This document shows positions 1 to 7,643 of a DNA stretch of 30,331 bases, one piece after another (the first letter of the stretch is position 1; each line of letters opens with the position of its first letter). The notes under the pieces are model-generated. The model was not told where the DNA came from. It saw only the letters and a program-made list of their open reading frames with translations, and did no database searches. The position numbers and the translations under genes are program-made. The DNA comes from MGML01 sp964493985 (GTDB lineage: Bacteria > Chloroflexota > Dehalococcoidia > Dehalococcoidales > UBA2162): assembly GCA_964493985.1 (NCBI GenBank), contig CAZBQL010000032.1:1-30331 (forward strand), given 5' to 3'.

Positions 1-32
1 ATAAACTGCATCGTTCCAGGAGGTGATGGCAT

Positions 33-1241
33 ATGAAAAAGTGCTGGACTCTTTCCAGGTTTACCCTGATTTCCCTGTTATGTTTTTCATCATTACTCTT
101 TACTTCCGCCTGTTCAATACCGACTCAGGATGAGACAGAAATGCTCGAAGATCTGTTAAATCGTCTTGATGCTGTCGAAGGAGAGATAACCTTTGTTACC
201 AAGGACGGTGAAACCGTAAATATTCAGATTACAAAAGAGTCATCCCGGGAGACTGATGAAGAGACCGGTACCGTTAAAAACGCTTCCAAGAAAGAGGTGA
301 CTACGGAAAAACCAGCGGATATACTCCCAAGTATTTGCAGTAAGGAAGATGTTTTTAAACTACTGGGTATATCGGACCAGGCAATGGAATTACGCAATAA
401 AGGTCTTTCATGGTGCAGCACGGCAATGGAGTTAGGTTATACATCCGACAGTATGTATGCACAACTCGAAGAGACAGGCGAATGCGAACTTAAAGACGCC
501 CTGGAACAGGGGCTTATCAACCAGGAACAATTAAAAAAGAAGCTTTCGGAATTTACCGCTTCAGCCAGAAAATGGGTGGATAAGATCTTTGCCGACAGCA
601 GCCTGGATTCTCCGGGAAGTCTTGACGACTACTTGCCGGTGCTAAACTGTGTCGAGGATATATTTAACGCGCTGGGGGTCTGGGACAAAGCTCATTCGTT
701 AAGTGAACAAGGCCTTGCATGGTCTGATATTGCCACCGAGCTTGGATACACTTCAGACAGCATGTATACGGCCCTGGTAGCCAAAATTGAAATGATGTTG
801 AAAGAAGGATATTCAGCTGGTCTCCTGAGCCGGGAGAAAATGGAATATAAAATTGACTACTACAGTGATACGGGATTGAAATGGATCAACAAAATATTCA
901 ATGATGTAATATCCAATTCTCCAGTCAGTGTTTCAGATATACTACCGATAATGGAAAGTTATGATGATGTTTTCGAACTGCTGGGAACCTGGGAAAAGGC
1001 CAGCGCTTTACGGGAACAGGGCTTATCCTGGTCGAGCATTGCTATCGAACTGGGATACTCGGAAGAAAGCATGTACAAGAAAATAAAAGAGATCGCTGAA
1101 CAGGAGTTACATGATGCGAAGATAAACGGCCTGATCAACTATGACCAGTACAAAGAGATGCTCGAATTATATAATAAATCGGTCGAATCATGGGTGAAGG
1201 AGATATTTTCTGATTTAAATGATACATCCGTCTCTGCATAA
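33..1241 (+). CDS. Exported (probable lipoprotein) protein with three 103-residue repeats
   Basis: Function not recognised. The N-terminus is a signal peptide with a hydrophobic run at residues 10-26 and a possible lipobox TSAC, which would make Cys27 the lipidated residue; Thr at -3 is unusual, so ordinary secretion is possible. After an acidic, Lys/Thr-rich linker (about 30-96) come three homologous repeats starting at Leu98, Leu201 and Leu304, a period of exactly 103 residues with no indels. Each repeat has a GL(S/A)W..(I/M)..ELGY...SMY segment (from 124, 227 and 330) and ends in a W(V/I)..IF motif (181, 284, 387). The GLSW..IA.ELGY segment resembles a helix-turn-helix, but the export signal argues against DNA binding. 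Start: ATG at 33 with AGGAGGT nine bases upstream. The protein is probably anchored on the cell surface. Gene call sure; role unknown. Confidence 0.85.
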   Translation: MKKCWTLSRFTLISLLCFSSLLFTSACSIPTQDETEMLEDLLNRLDAVEGEITFVTKDGETVNIQITKESSRETDEETGTVKNASKKEVTTEKPADILPSICSKEDVFKLLGISDQAMELRNKGLSWCSTAMELGYTSDSMYAQLEETGECELKDALEQGLINQEQLKKKLSEFTASARKWVDKIFADSSLDSPGSLDDYLPVLNCVEDIFNALGVWDKAHSLSEQGLAWSDIATELGYTSDSMYTALVAKIEMMLKEGYSAGLLSREKMEYKIDYYSDTGLKWINKIFNDVISNSPVSVSDILPIMESYDDVFELLGTWEKASALREQGLSWSSIAIELGYSEESMYKKIKEIAEQELHDAKINGLINYDQYKEMLELYNKSVESWVKEIFSDLNDTSVSA

Positions 1242-1314
1242 TGAAAAAAACGGTCATTTTATTCTTTGGTTCGGTTAGAGTATAATATTCGAAAGTCATT
1301 AAAAGGAACAATCA

Positions 1315-1533
1315 ATGGCAACGGAACTTAGAGACATGAAAAATACTCTTGCCCTTCACACCGATACAACTCTGGTGGAACGCAGGCTTAAGAAGTTGAA
1401 AACTTATATATATTCCGTCCCCTATTACGATTCCCATAACGGTAAAATCATTGGCGTAGATATGTTTTTTGACAAGTCAGCCAGAAATACTCTTCGAAAG
1501 CTTGTTAAATCGAGTCAGTTGCCACTGTTGTAA
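1315..1533 (+). CDS. Hypothetical 72-aa protein
   Basis: No family recognised. The product is a basic, soluble-looking 72-residue protein with an N-terminal helix-like half rich in Lys, Arg and Leu (residues 14-30) and a C-terminal stretch SARNTLRKLVKSS. It has no signal peptide, Cys motif or membrane segment. ATG at 1315 is preceded by AAAGGA at good spacing, and a TATAAT hexamer lies at 1281-1286, so it may have its own promoter, although no convincing -35 is visible. It sits between the repeat protein and the flavodoxin on the same strand. Coding status rests on the ribosome binding site and sensible composition only. Confidence 0.55.
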   Translation: MATELRDMKNTLALHTDTTLVERRLKKLKTYIYSVPYYDSHNGKIIGVDMFFDKSARNTLRKLVKSSQLPLL

Positions 1534-1657
1534 ACACAATGATTTTGGTTGTATTTATGTCAACTATTCACTTTAATATCCTTTATTTGTCTTGATTTAA
1601 TATAAAGATAGCAGTTTCATAAATAGACTTTGAGTACGAAACAGAAGAGGTTTTGAG

Positions 1658-2101
1658 ATGGCAAAGGTTATGATCGTGTATTTCAGCTTGACCGGTAACA
1701 CGGAAAACATGGCGCAGTATATCGGTGAAGGTGCCCGGTTCAGTGGTAATGAAGTGGCAGTAAAGAAGATGTCAGATATAAAAAAAGCTGAAGATCTTGA
1801 AGGATATGATGGCTATATTTTCGGCTCCCCTACCTATCACCGTGATATAGCAGAACCGGTAAAGACATTCCTATTCATGGCAAAGAAAGCAAACCTTGAG
1901 GGAAAACTTGCAGGTGCATTCGGTTCATATACTCACAGTGGAGATGCTCCGAATATAATATTAGAAACCATGGAGTACGTGTATAAAATGGAACCGTTGA
2001 GTCTACAGTCACTCAATCAACTAGAGAAAGACGTGGGTACCCAGGAAGGGATAAAGGCATGCCAAGATTATGGTCGTGTTTTTGGAGAGAGTCTGAACTA
2101 G
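1658..2101 (+). CDS. Flavodoxin-family protein
   Basis: This is a 147-aa single-domain flavodoxin, an FMN-binding electron carrier or NAD(P)H-quinone reductase-like protein of the cytoplasm. The FMN phosphate loop SLTGNTEN is at residues 10-17 straight after the first beta strand (KVMIVYF). FGSPTYH (about 56-62) and GAFGSYTHSGDAP (about 87-99) match the two loops that cover the isoalloxazine ring, as in the C-terminal domain of flavodiiron proteins. The length is normal for a short-chain flavodoxin. An AGAGG ribosome binding site lies eight bases before the ATG. No redox partner is adjacent; the nearest are the SDR at 3542 and the flavoprotein operon at 7644. The exact substrate cannot be read from the sequence. 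Confidence 0.88.
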   Translation: MAKVMIVYFSLTGNTENMAQYIGEGARFSGNEVAVKKMSDIKKAEDLEGYDGYIFGSPTYHRDIAEPVKTFLFMAKKANLEGKLAGAFGSYTHSGDAPNIILETMEYVYKMEPLSLQSLNQLEKDVGTQEGIKACQDYGRVFGESLN

Positions 2102-2248
2102 GAATTATGGTAATCGATACGGTTAACAAATCCTATAACACAATATTATGTTAAATTATATTCCCTACCCTGCTGGTAGTATTGCTTTATTCGAATGTAT
2201 ACGTTTATAATTTTAAGTAAATACGGAATAAGTACTTTGGTGTAAATT

Positions 2249-3193
2249 ATGCGACTTTGTGCCTATTGGGATTGTATGGAAGTAGTTGATGAAGGGATGT
2301 CATTCTGTCGCGAGCATGGTAGAATGCTGAACCGGCAATTGATAGATAAATGTCCCAAGTGCGGTAGGTATAAAGATTCGAGACAAAAATTTTGCCCGGA
2401 CTGTAATTACGGTCGCCCTGTCGCAGACTGGAAAGTATCCAGCCGTAATCTCGAAGAAGTATCCGAATATTTAGAACCTGCTTCCCAACAGAATCCGGTT
2501 AACGCCTATGGAAATTCCTCTTCCGCATTGACTCGTTCGGGTGCTTCTCCACCTGCCAGAGGAGAAGCACTTTGTCCAAGTTGCGGCTCTGCAAATCTTA
2601 CATATAAGGAAGTTTTCGATTATTACAGGTGTAACGCTTGCGATACAACTTTTGTCACGCCTGTTTACAGCTACGGAGAAGCCGGATTTAAGTCCGGAGG
2701 GTCACCTCCTCCTCAACCCGTAAACCGACAGAACGTAATCCAACCTCCGGTCCAGCAACCTCAATATAGAAGAGAGCAATATTACACACAGCAGCCGCCA
2801 CCGCCTCAGCAGCAACCACCACCACAGTGGCAGGACCCTCGTATCCAGCAGCAGCCGGCTCAATGGCTGGGATCATACGCCCAACAACCTCCGATACAAT
2901 GGCAGGAACCTCAAATTCAACCATTACCGGTGCAAAGAGAAGAAACTCACGCTCCAGCCAAAAAAAGCCCTTGGCCTCTATCTTCCGGGAAAATTCCCAA
3001 CCTTGACATTATGCGGAGACATGAACTCGAAGAGCGTGCGATAAACCAGAGAGCTATTAAGACACCCGGGGAAAAAAGCAATCTAGGGTGGATTTATCTG
3101 CTGGTTGTGGTCTGTATTATTGCCCTCATCGCTCTCCTGGGATGGTTCTTCTTTAATGAGCAAATATTATCCGCTCTTGACTCACTAATTTAA
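2249..3193 (+). CDS. Zinc-ribbon protein with Pro/Gln-rich linker and C-terminal membrane anchor
   Basis: The 314-aa protein has a clear layout but no named family. An N-terminal Cys/His cluster (C4, C9, C18, H21) is followed by a zinc ribbon CPKC...CPDC (about 35-52) and a second ribbon CPSC...CNAC (about 109-130). Residues 150-235 are low-complexity Pro/Gln with repeats of the type PPPQ, QWQ(D/E)P(R/Q)IQ and QQP. A single hydrophobic helix WIYLLVVVCIIALIALLGWF (about 281-300) is followed by a short tail. This is a tail-anchored arrangement with the ribbons probably in the cytoplasm. Such ribbon-linker-helix proteins occur as adaptor or scaffold proteins, but partners are unknown. ATG at 2249 has no strong Shine-Dalgarno, so the start is slightly uncertain. 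Confidence 0.8.
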   Translation: MRLCAYWDCMEVVDEGMSFCREHGRMLNRQLIDKCPKCGRYKDSRQKFCPDCNYGRPVADWKVSSRNLEEVSEYLEPASQQNPVNAYGNSSSALTRSGASPPARGEALCPSCGSANLTYKEVFDYYRCNACDTTFVTPVYSYGEAGFKSGGSPPPQPVNRQNVIQPPVQQPQYRREQYYTQQPPPPQQQPPPQWQDPRIQQQPAQWLGSYAQQPPIQWQEPQIQPLPVQREETHAPAKKSPWPLSSGKIPNLDIMRRHELEERAINQRAIKTPGEKSNLGWIYLLVVVCIIALIALLGWFFFNEQILSALDSLI

Positions 3194-3207
3194 GCAGAAA
3201 AATACCT

Positions 3208-3236
3208 TTGACATATGGTAAATTCTGTTATACCAT
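3208..3236 (+). promoter_or_regulatory. Sigma70-type promoter
   Basis: A perfect -35 TTGACA (3208-3213) is followed after 17 bases by TACCAT (3231-3236), a four-of-six match to the -10 box. It lies about 70 bases before the 28-aa membrane peptide at 3308 and just after the zinc-ribbon gene, so it should drive the small gene. Confidence 0.5.
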
Positions 3237-3307
3237 TAAGACTACTATAAAACTACTCTCATAGATAACCTGGATGGATACCGAATTCGCTGGAGAGGTG
3301 AAATGTT

Positions 3308-3394
3308 ATGGGAATGTATATACCGCTCATCATATTCTCGGTTTTAATCGCACTCATGATTGTCGGGGCTTTTTACGTTCGAAGGAAACTATAA
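3308..3394 (+). CDS. 28-aa single-helix membrane peptide
   Basis: A short ORF encodes a 28-residue peptide beginning MGMYIPLIIFSVLIALMIVG and ending in a basic tail (YVRRKL). It is one hydrophobic helix followed by Arg/Lys residues, so the C-terminus should stay in the cytoplasm. Support for coding: a GGAGAGGTG ribosome binding site at 3292-3300, a promoter with a perfect TTGACA upstream, and a stop directly followed by a stable hairpin. It has the look of a small membrane regulator or a stress or toxin-like peptide, but the function is not known. A competing ATG at 3303 opens a different, shorter frame without these traits. Confidence 0.6.
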   Translation: MGMYIPLIIFSVLIALMIVGAFYVRRKL

Positions 3395-3398
3395 CAGA

Positions 3399-3431
3399 CC
3401 AGTTTGTTTCATCCTGAACGAAACAAACTGG
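3399..3431. terminator. Perfect 12-bp hairpin after the small membrane gene
   Basis: The arms CCAGTTTGTTTC (3399-3410) and GAAACAAACTGG (3420-3431) are perfect complements around a nine-base loop. It begins four bases after the stop at 3394. There is no U-run directly after it, so it may act as a 3' stabiliser or together with the next hairpin. Confidence 0.55.
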
Positions 3432-3443
3432 ATTAATCACATA

Positions 3444-3487
3444 AAAACAGCAACATCGGGTATCATACCGGTGTCGCTGTTTTATTA
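3444..3487 (+). terminator. Rho-independent terminator before the SDR gene
   Basis: The arms 3444-3459 and 3468-3483 form a 16-bp stem with one A-C mismatch and one G-U pair around an eight-base loop. The stem has four to five A on the left and a TTTTATT run on the right, so it could work in both directions. Confidence 0.7.
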
Positions 3488-3541
3488 TGTTGGCGATAAA
3501 CTGGGTAAAAAATTTTCTCAATCTTTATTTTGGAGGATATC

Positions 3542-4309
3542 ATGGATAGAGTCAAAGACAAAGTAGCGATTATAACCGGAAGCGCTTCCGGGATAGGTAA
3601 AGCATCCGCACTTGTTCTTGCTGAAGAAGGAGCATCAGTAGCCATAACCGATATAGCGGATGAAGCAGGAAAAAAGACAGTCGATGAAATTAGAGGTAAA
3701 GGCGGAATTGCTGCCTACTGGCACATGGACGTTTCAGATGAAAAAGAAGTCGAAAAAACTTTTTCCGAGATTAACAAGAAATATGGAAAGATCGATATCC
3801 TCGTAAATAACGCCGGCATACCCGGCCCTCCGAAAGAAACTCATGAACTTACCGCGGAGGAATTTGATAAGGTAATTGATATCAACCTGAGGGGAGTATT
3901 TTTCTGCACGAAACATGTCCTGGGCTACATGAAACAGGCTGGCGGTGGGAGTATCGTAAACATGTCATCTATGCTGGGTCTTATCGGCGGAGAAGATCCT
4001 GCCTATCACGCCTCGAAGGGCGGCGTCCGTCTTATGACGAAGTCGGATGCTACCACGTACGGTCCTTATAATATAAGAGTAAATTCAGTGCATCCCGGGT
4101 ATATCTTAACGCCCCTCTTCAAAGGAATCGCGGCGAGGAGTCCGAAAGGGGCTGAAGTGTTCATGAAAGAAATGGCTGATGCCATACCGTTAAAACGGCT
4201 TGGCACTCCGGAGGACATAGCCAGGTGTATCCTGTTCATAGCTTCCGATGAATCCAGTTATATCACCGGTACGGAGTTTATTCTTGACGGAGGATTTATC
4301 CTGCAGTAG
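3542..4309 (+). CDS. Short-chain dehydrogenase/reductase (classical SDR)
   Basis: This 255-aa NAD(P)-dependent oxidoreductase has all classical SDR marks. The glycine-rich loop TGSASGIG is at residues 12-19, Asp37 at the end of beta-2 favours NAD(H) over NADP(H), NNAG is at 89-92 and Asn115 on helix 4. The catalytic Ser142, Tyr155 and Lys159 (YHASK) follow. Pro-Gly at about 182-183 and ITGTEFILDGG near the C-terminus are also typical. Length is standard. ATG at 3542 is chosen over an in-frame TTG twelve bases upstream because GGAGGA lies between them. The best guess is a 3-oxoacyl reductase- or hydroxysteroid dehydrogenase-like enzyme; the substrate cannot be told. The gene is isolated, with terminators upstream and a convergent gene downstream. 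Confidence 0.92.
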   Translation: MDRVKDKVAIITGSASGIGKASALVLAEEGASVAITDIADEAGKKTVDEIRGKGGIAAYWHMDVSDEKEVEKTFSEINKKYGKIDILVNNAGIPGPPKETHELTAEEFDKVIDINLRGVFFCTKHVLGYMKQAGGGSIVNMSSMLGLIGGEDPAYHASKGGVRLMTKSDATTYGPYNIRVNSVHPGYILTPLFKGIAARSPKGAEVFMKEMADAIPLKRLGTPEDIARCILFIASDESSYITGTEFILDGGFILQ

Positions 4310-4339
4310 TCCGGAATTACTCGAGGTGCATCTGCCGGG

Positions 4340-4804
4340 TTACTGTCCGTTGACTGCAAGTTCCTGTTTTATTTCTTTCAGGCAGCGTTCTATTGCTTTA
4401 TAGTAAACGCCGACTGTTTCTGCTTCATTTTCAGGACTGATTAGACTGAGGTAATATTCTATATCACTATCTTTCAGTTTTTCTGCGGATTCCAGTAACC
4501 TTTCTTTCGAATCAACCAGAGCATTTGTATCGAACTCACCTTCGAGCAGGCTCTCAGAATTCTGAGTTGAAACTAGCTGGACAAGGAAATCTATATAAGC
4601 TCGTACCTCAGTATTTTTCGTTTTAATTTCTTCCAGTTCCGTTGAAAGAGAAGCCACTTCCTGTTCTAACTCGGTACGTTCTTCATCAAGTTTCTCAAGG
4701 TCTTCTTTCAGTTTATCGTACTGCTGTACCGATAATTCTGGATAACATGAGGATACGAAAAGACATAACCCGATTAAAACGATGATTATTGATTTCCAAG
4801 CCAT
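4340..4804 (-). CDS. Small coiled-coil lipoprotein
   Basis: The 154-aa product starts with a lipoprotein signal peptide: MAWK, a hydrophobic run of about 14 residues, then the lipobox VSSC with Cys20 as the lipid site. Residues 27-68 are heptad-like and charged (KLKEDLEKLDEERTELEQEV and onward), predicting a coiled coil. The rest is acidic and helical. No enzyme motif is present. ATG at 4804 is preceded by AAGGAGG at eight bases. It converges on the SDR gene with only 30 bases between. A periplasm-facing or cell-surface role is likely; the family is not recognised. Confidence 0.8.
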   Translation of the reverse strand: MAWKSIIIVLIGLCLFVSSCYPELSVQQYDKLKEDLEKLDEERTELEQEVASLSTELEEIKTKNTEVRAYIDFLVQLVSTQNSESLLEGEFDTNALVDSKERLLESAEKLKDSDIEYYLSLISPENEAETVGVYYKAIERCLKEIKQELAVNGQ

Positions 4805-5013
4805 TGTTACTGCCTCCTTCCCTGTTTGATTCGGTTAAGCGGCACCGGGAGTTAACTGAAAGGCCGTGGAAACAGTTAAGTTATTCCCTAATTTCTTAAG
4901 CGGATCCATTGATAAAACTGCTATTTCAAATGATGGATTTATAATTAAAGTAGAATCGAAATTATCGGAGTCTACGACAAATCGGATATCCACTGCACCA
5001 TTATAGAGTAAAT

Positions 5014-5502
5014 TTATTTATCTGGCAATTCGGTATTAATCAACATCCAGCGGTTCTCCTGGTCAATTCTCCTGTTCTCGCGGGCTTTCAAACGTTCAAT
5101 TTCTTGCTTTGCTTTTTCGTTCTCCTCTTTAAGGATTTCAAGTTCTTTTTCGACTGCCGGCAATCTTCTGAGAGCATTAAAAGCACTAATAATGAGATCT
5201 ATCTGTGCATCGAGTGATTCAATATTTTCGTGTGGTGGTATTTTTGATCGGTCTAAATCCGGCTGTTGCACAGCGCGACTCTCACTATGACTCTCAATCT
5301 GAGTGTTAACAAATTCAACTCGTTCGTTCGTTTTTCTAGTGGCCCTTTTGTCAGGCAATAGACCGTTATTTATAAATTCTTTTCTATGAAGGTCTATCGC
5401 CTGTCTGCTGACTTTAAATCGTTCGGCAATCCGCTGGGTGGTTTCCCCCTTTTTCAAGAGGTCGAGGATTATGTCTTTGTCAACGATGGCTTTTCTTGCC
5501 AT
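5014..5502 (-). CDS. HTH DNA-binding protein with C-terminal coiled coil
   Basis: The 162-aa protein has an N-terminal helix-turn-helix: DIILDLLKKGETTQRIAERF then KVSRQAIDLHRKEF (about residues 9-44), of the resolvase/Trp-repressor-like kind. A polar linker with several Ser, Glu and Gln follows. Residues 98-150 (LINSAFNALRRLP-like start, then EKELEILKEENEKAKQEIER) form a strong coiled coil for oligomerisation. HTH plus long coiled coil recalls KfrA-like plasmid proteins and phage regulators, but this is only an architectural likeness. A 45-aa gene lies upstream on the same strand, and a cluster of GCAAGTAA octamers lies further upstream, a candidate binding region. Promoter-like AT-rich DNA with further TGCAAGTTA is at 5520-5580. 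Function is inferred as repressor or segregation protein. Confidence 0.75.
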   Translation of the reverse strand: MARKAIVDKDIILDLLKKGETTQRIAERFKVSRQAIDLHRKEFINNGLLPDKRATRKTNERVEFVNTQIESHSESRAVQQPDLDRSKIPPHENIESLDAQIDLIISAFNALRRLPAVEKELEILKEENEKAKQEIERLKARENRRIDQENRWMLINTELPDK

Positions 5503-5581
5503 TTACCTCTACCTTCGTAATTTAGCAATAATATAGCAAAAGGTAATTAATTTGTCAACTTATTCCTTATTGCAAGTTATA

Positions 5582-5719
5582 TTAATGCAATTCCACTTTT
5601 ATAGACTTCATATTTTTTGACAGTTCCCCTAGAGTGACATGCCCCTTGTGTTTTTTCATCATCTCAACATATTTAAAAACGTTCTTGGCTTTTCCTTTAA
5701 CTTCAATTATCTCCTTCAT
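5582..5719 (-). CDS. 45-aa basic protein upstream of the HTH gene
   Basis: This small ORF runs from ATG at 5719 with GGAGG about eight bases upstream, and encodes a Lys-rich 45-residue peptide starting MKEIIEVKGKAKNVFKYVEM and ending SIKVELH. It is on the same strand as the HTH gene and about 80 bases before it, so the two may be cotranscribed. Its own upstream DNA holds the GCAAGTAA repeats. The size, charge and neighbour suggest a small DNA-binding or antitoxin-like protein, but no family is recognised. Confidence 0.5.
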   Translation of the reverse strand: MKEIIEVKGKAKNVFKYVEMMKKHKGHVTLGELSKNMKSIKVELH

Positions 5720-5737
5720 TTCTTGCCTCCATTTACT

Positions 5738-5826
5738 TTACTTGCGTTAATTATGCAATATTGCGATAGTATATGCAAGTATCCATAAGGCAAGTAAGAA
5801 TTGATGGCAAGTAAATAAGCAAGTAA
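5738..5826. repeat. Cluster of GCAAGTAA octamers (iteron- or operator-like)
   Basis: GCAAGTAA occurs at 5790-5797, 5807-5814 and 5819-5826, with the near copy GCAAGTAT at 5775-5782 and an inverted copy TTACTTGC at 5738-5745. A looser GCAAGTTA sits at 5572-5579 before the HTH gene. Start-to-start spacings of the direct copies are 15, 17 and 12. The related core TTGCG/CGCAA also recurs at 5761-5764, 5826-5831 and 5871-5875. The cluster lies directly upstream of the minus-strand 45-aa/HTH pair. Confidence 0.6.
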
Positions 5827-5944
5827 CGCAATTAACCGGCGTGTTGTTTTCTTAATATTCCTTGAAATATCGCAAGAATACTCGCAAATCCTTGATTTTC
5901 ATGCGTTGAAAGAAATTAAGAGAAAAACTAATGGAAAGAAAAAG

Positions 5945-6016
<72 letters not shown>

Positions 6017-6160
6017 GTGTACTGCCGGGGAATTAATCCCCTGCTGCAGTCTATATCGTAGATATATAAGTACAGGAAGAGAGACATGCCATGCTCATCT
6101 ACAGAAAATATAATATAGTAACCAATTTATGAAGTCAACCGTACCAGGGTGTAGATAAAT

Positions 6161-6198
6161 ATATCTTTGATATGGTTAAATACTTGAACCAAAGATAT
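6161..6198. promoter_or_regulatory. Inverted repeat upstream of the sirtuin gene
   Basis: ATATCTTTG (6161-6169) and CAAAGATAT (6190-6198) are perfect nine-base complements 20 bases apart, with GGTT/AACC inside offering further pairing. It ends 19 bases before the sirtuin ATG. It could be an operator or a leader hairpin for the sirtuin-macrodomain operon. Confidence 0.4.
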
Positions 6199-6217
6199 AA
6201 CGGGTGGAGAACGCATA

Positions 6218-7021
6218 ATGGACAGACTTATTCAAAAAGCTGCCAGAGATCTGGTGGACTCTCAATATTCCATTGCACTGACAGGGGCCGGTATTTCCAC
6301 GGAGTCCGGTATCCAGGACTACCGGGGGCCATCCGGTCTATGGACATTGAATCCGGAAGCTGAGAGAAGGGCTTACAGGAGTTATGACGAATTCATGAAA
6401 GATCCCGGTGAATGGTGGGAGACCACAGTGGCAAACATGCAGAAAGGCACTTTTGGTATGGGGAACATGGGTGAAGCCGAACCGAATGCCGGGCATTACA
6501 TCCTTGCCGAGCTGGAGAAAATTGGCATCATAAAATGCGTTATTACCCAGAACGTCGATTCCCTCCATGAGAAAGCCGGTACTAAAAATCTCCTGGAATA
6601 CCACGGGTCTGTTGTCAAATACAGATGCCTGTCCTGTGGAAAAAGGTACAGGAGAGATGAATTCGATATGCAGAAACTGTACCGGGAAGGCAAATTACCG
6701 CCCTTATGCCCGGAGTGCGGCGGTGTAATAAAAACGGACGGCGTGTTCTTCGGGGAACCCATTCCCTCGGATGTCGCTGAAAAAAGCCTGGAGGAAGCCT
6801 GGAAATGCGACCTCATGCTTATATGCGGTACTTCAGCGGTCGTTTACCCATTTGCCGCTTTACCGCGTGCTGCTAAAGAAAGAGGAATTGCTGTAATTAT
6901 TGAAGTGAACGCGGAGCCTACTCCTCTGACCGAAGATGGTATTTCCGATTACCTGATACAGGGGATGATAGGAGAAATACTTCCCCGTATCCTGGAAGAA
7001 GTAAAAAAGCTCAGAGAATAG
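6218..7021 (+). CDS. cobB: Sir2-family NAD-dependent protein deacylase
   Basis: The 267-aa sirtuin removes acyl groups from lysine using NAD and yields nicotinamide and O-acyl-ADP-ribose. The motif set is complete: GAGIS (23-27), GIQDYRG (31-37) with the adjacent GLW, QNVD (111-114), the catalytic His129 in YHG, a four-Cys zinc site at C137, C140, C164 and C167, VFFGE (176-180) and GTSAVVYP (204-211). Length is normal for bacterial and archaeal sirtuins. ATG at 6218 follows GGTGGAG. The gene is 31 bases upstream of a macrodomain gene on the same strand, whose family can hydrolyse the sirtuin product; the two are very probably one operon. The symbol is by family, not by proven orthology. Confidence 0.93.
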   Translation: MDRLIQKAARDLVDSQYSIALTGAGISTESGIQDYRGPSGLWTLNPEAERRAYRSYDEFMKDPGEWWETTVANMQKGTFGMGNMGEAEPNAGHYILAELEKIGIIKCVITQNVDSLHEKAGTKNLLEYHGSVVKYRCLSCGKRYRRDEFDMQKLYREGKLPPLCPECGGVIKTDGVFFGEPIPSDVAEKSLEEAWKCDLMLICGTSAVVYPFAALPRAAKERGIAVIIEVNAEPTPLTEDGISDYLIQGMIGEILPRILEEVKKLRE

Positions 7022-7052
7022 AGAAATATGTCCGGAGAAAAGGAGGATATGT

Positions 7053-7607
7053 ATGGATAAACCTGTTTCAAGTTCCAAAATCAACAACACTACCCTATCG
7101 ATTATCCAGGGAGATATCACAACACAGAAGACCGATGCCATTGTGAACGCGGCAAACTCCGGACTGATGGGTGGAGGCGGCGTTGACGGCGCCATTCACC
7201 GGGCAGGTGGTCCCGCCATCCTGGAAGAATGCAAACAGATAGTAAAAAAACAGGGACGACTCCCTACCGGTAAAGCGGTGATAACCACCGGAGGAAACCT
7301 GCCGGCCAAATATGTGATACATACGGTAGGTCCTGTCTGGAATGGCGGTAACAGCGGGGAATCTGAACTTCTTGCCAGTGCCTACAGGGAGAGCCTTGCC
7401 CTCGCTGCCGCACATAACCTGGAAAGCGTATCTTTTCCGTCAATAAGCACCGGTGTGTACGGCTATCCGGTAGAAAAGGCGGCTTCAGTCGCTTTCTCGG
7501 CGGTTAGGGAATTCCTGAAAAACGGAGAGACTTCAATACAAGAGATAGTCTTCGTGCTTTTTGATTCGCGTACATATTCCGCCTATGCCCGGCAACTTGA
7601 TAAGTAA
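7053..7607 (+). CDS. Macrodomain protein (O-acetyl-ADP-ribose deacetylase type)
   Basis: The 184-aa product is a single macrodomain of the YmdB/MacroD class, which binds ADP-ribose and removes acetyl from O-acetyl-ADP-ribose or ADP-ribose from proteins. Visible motifs are GDIT (20-23), the VNAANSGLMGGGGVDGAIHR loop starting at 31 with the catalytic-type Asn32/Asn35 and Asp45, and the diphosphate loop ISTGVYGYP at 131-139. The length matches the family. ATG at 7053 is preceded by AAAGGAGG. It lies directly behind the sirtuin. The pairing suggests that the product of sirtuin deacylation is cleared by its neighbour; macrodomain-linked reversible ADP-ribosylation is the alternative. Confidence 0.93.
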   Translation: MDKPVSSSKINNTTLSIIQGDITTQKTDAIVNAANSGLMGGGGVDGAIHRAGGPAILEECKQIVKKQGRLPTGKAVITTGGNLPAKYVIHTVGPVWNGGNSGESELLASAYRESLALAAAHNLESVSFPSISTGVYGYPVEKAASVAFSAVREFLKNGETSIQEIVFVLFDSRTYSAYARQLDK

Positions 7608-7643
7608 ATGATACACCGTTCCTATATATAAGGAGGTAATTGA

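Noticed and set aside
3530..3541. TTG start of the SDR gene
   Set aside because: The added codons are the ribosome binding site GGAGGA; ATG 3542 gives the usual SDR N-terminus.
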